From an uncultured bacterium (GTDB lineage Bacteria; Actinomycetota; Actinomycetes; S36-B12), in the NCBI GenBank assembly GCA_903850745.1, contig CAINMH010000008.1:1-32662 (forward strand): 32,662 nucleotides of DNA, in the 5' to 3' direction. Position 1 is the first letter of the stretch. Each line of letters begins with the position of its first letter. This document shows, in pieces, positions 32,307 through 32,662 of the stretch. The position numbers were made by a program, and so were the translations under genes. The notes under the pieces were generated by a model. The model ran no database searches, had not been told where the DNA came from, and saw nothing but the letters and a program-made list of their open reading frames with translations.

Positions 32307-32662
32307 ATGCAGCCTGGAACATGGCGGGGATTCGCCAGCGATAACTACGCTGGGATCCACCCCGACGTCCTTACTGCCATAAGTGACGTCAACGATGCCC
32401 ATCAGGTGTCATACGGCGACGACGACGTCACTGGAGCCCTGCGGGAGATTGTCCGTCATCACTTCGGTGATCATGCCGCTGTCTTCCCAGTCTTTAACGG
32501 CACTGGGGCCAATGTCACTGCGCTCACCTCGATGTGCCGCCCGTGGGAAGCAGTTGTGTGTGCTGCTTCGGCGCACGTCAACTCCGACGAAGGTGGCGCG
32601 CCAGAAAAGGTGGCTGGCCTAAAGTTGTGGACCGTCCCCACTCCTGACGGCAAGTTGACGCC
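32307..32662 (+). CDS. ltaE: Low-specificity L-threonine aldolase (3' end cut by window)
   Basis: The first 118 residues of a PLP-dependent fold-type I enzyme that cleaves L-threonine to glycine and acetaldehyde. Recognisable parts are 'FASDNYAGIHPDVLTAI' at about 9-25, 'VSYGDDDVTGALREIVRHHFG' (34-54), 'PVFNGTGANVTALTSM' and 'AHVNSDEGGAPEKVAG'. The PLP lysine lies beyond the window. GGGAGG stands 5 bases before the ATG, inside a hairpin. It lies 24 bases after ino1 on the same strand. The family (beta-eliminating lyase) is clear; the exact specificity is less certain because the sequence is partial. Confidence 0.88.
   Translation, partial: MQPGTWRGFASDNYAGIHPDVLTAISDVNDAHQVSYGDDDVTGALREIVRHHFGDHAAVFPVFNGTGANVTALTSMCRPWEAVVCAASAHVNSDEGGAPEKVAGLKLWTVPTPDGKLT

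Noticed and set aside
1-32662. tRNA, rRNA, insertion sequences, integrases or attachment sites
   Set aside because: None recognised on either strand, including at the edges of the accessory region. A covariance-model scan would be needed to exclude small RNAs.

Overview
The window looks like chromosomal DNA of an actinomycete of moderately high GC (about 55-58 percent by eye). The evidence is the gene order ino1-padR / DUF5318-GT87 / rpsF-ssb-rpsR-rplI-dnaB, which follows the Mycobacterium tuberculosis Rv0046c-Rv0058 neighbourhood, together with frequent GTG starts, a zinc-type S18 and actinobacterial Ino1. I cannot name a genus. The packing is tight: many neighbours overlap by ATGA/GTGA, and three convergent pairs overlap by exactly the 4 bases holding both stop codons.

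Layout. 1-5844 (minus): a branched-chain amino-acid or related amide ABC importer. It has a lipoprotein binding protein, one 1281-residue polypeptide fusing LivH, LivM, about 14 extra membrane helices of unknown role and LivG, then LivF (cut by the window edge). 6091-7409 (minus): a flavin reductase and a secreted PepSY protein with a His/Gly-rich tail. 7645-9989 (plus): two overlapping CNNM/CorC-type membrane proteins. 10053-11113 (plus): an HTH-nucleotidyltransferase/HEPN pair that looks like a toxin-antitoxin module.

11130-15655 is the replication/ribosome block: dnaB, rplI, rpsR, ssb and rpsF on minus, with a DinF-like MATE exporter between dnaB and rplI on plus. 15878-17015 (plus) is a second toxin-antitoxin-like pair, an Xre regulator and an AbiEii-type nucleotidyltransferase, preceded by a perfect 16-bp palindrome. 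Then come a channel-like protein with two RCK domains (17121-18437) and a glycerol dehydrogenase (18477-19577).

19574-27507 is accessory: a lipoprotein and a G1-like (eqolisin-fold) secreted protein, exonuclease III, a 1358-residue secreted protein with 12 fibronectin type III repeats, and a double TetR regulator. 27504-32662 returns to conserved genes: a GT87 glycosyltransferase, a DUF5318 zinc protein, a secreted beta-propeller-like protein, PadR, inositol-1-phosphate synthase, and the start of a threonine aldolase.

The most unusual items are the LivH-LivM-membrane-LivG fusion, the two nucleotidyltransferase toxin-antitoxin-like pairs flanking the dnaB-rpsF block, the RCK-2TM-RCK protein with a degenerate pore, the G1-like protein with its partner lipoprotein, the FN3 giant with a nearly identical internal DNA duplication, and the tandem TetR. 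All are read from sequence alone; no search was run.
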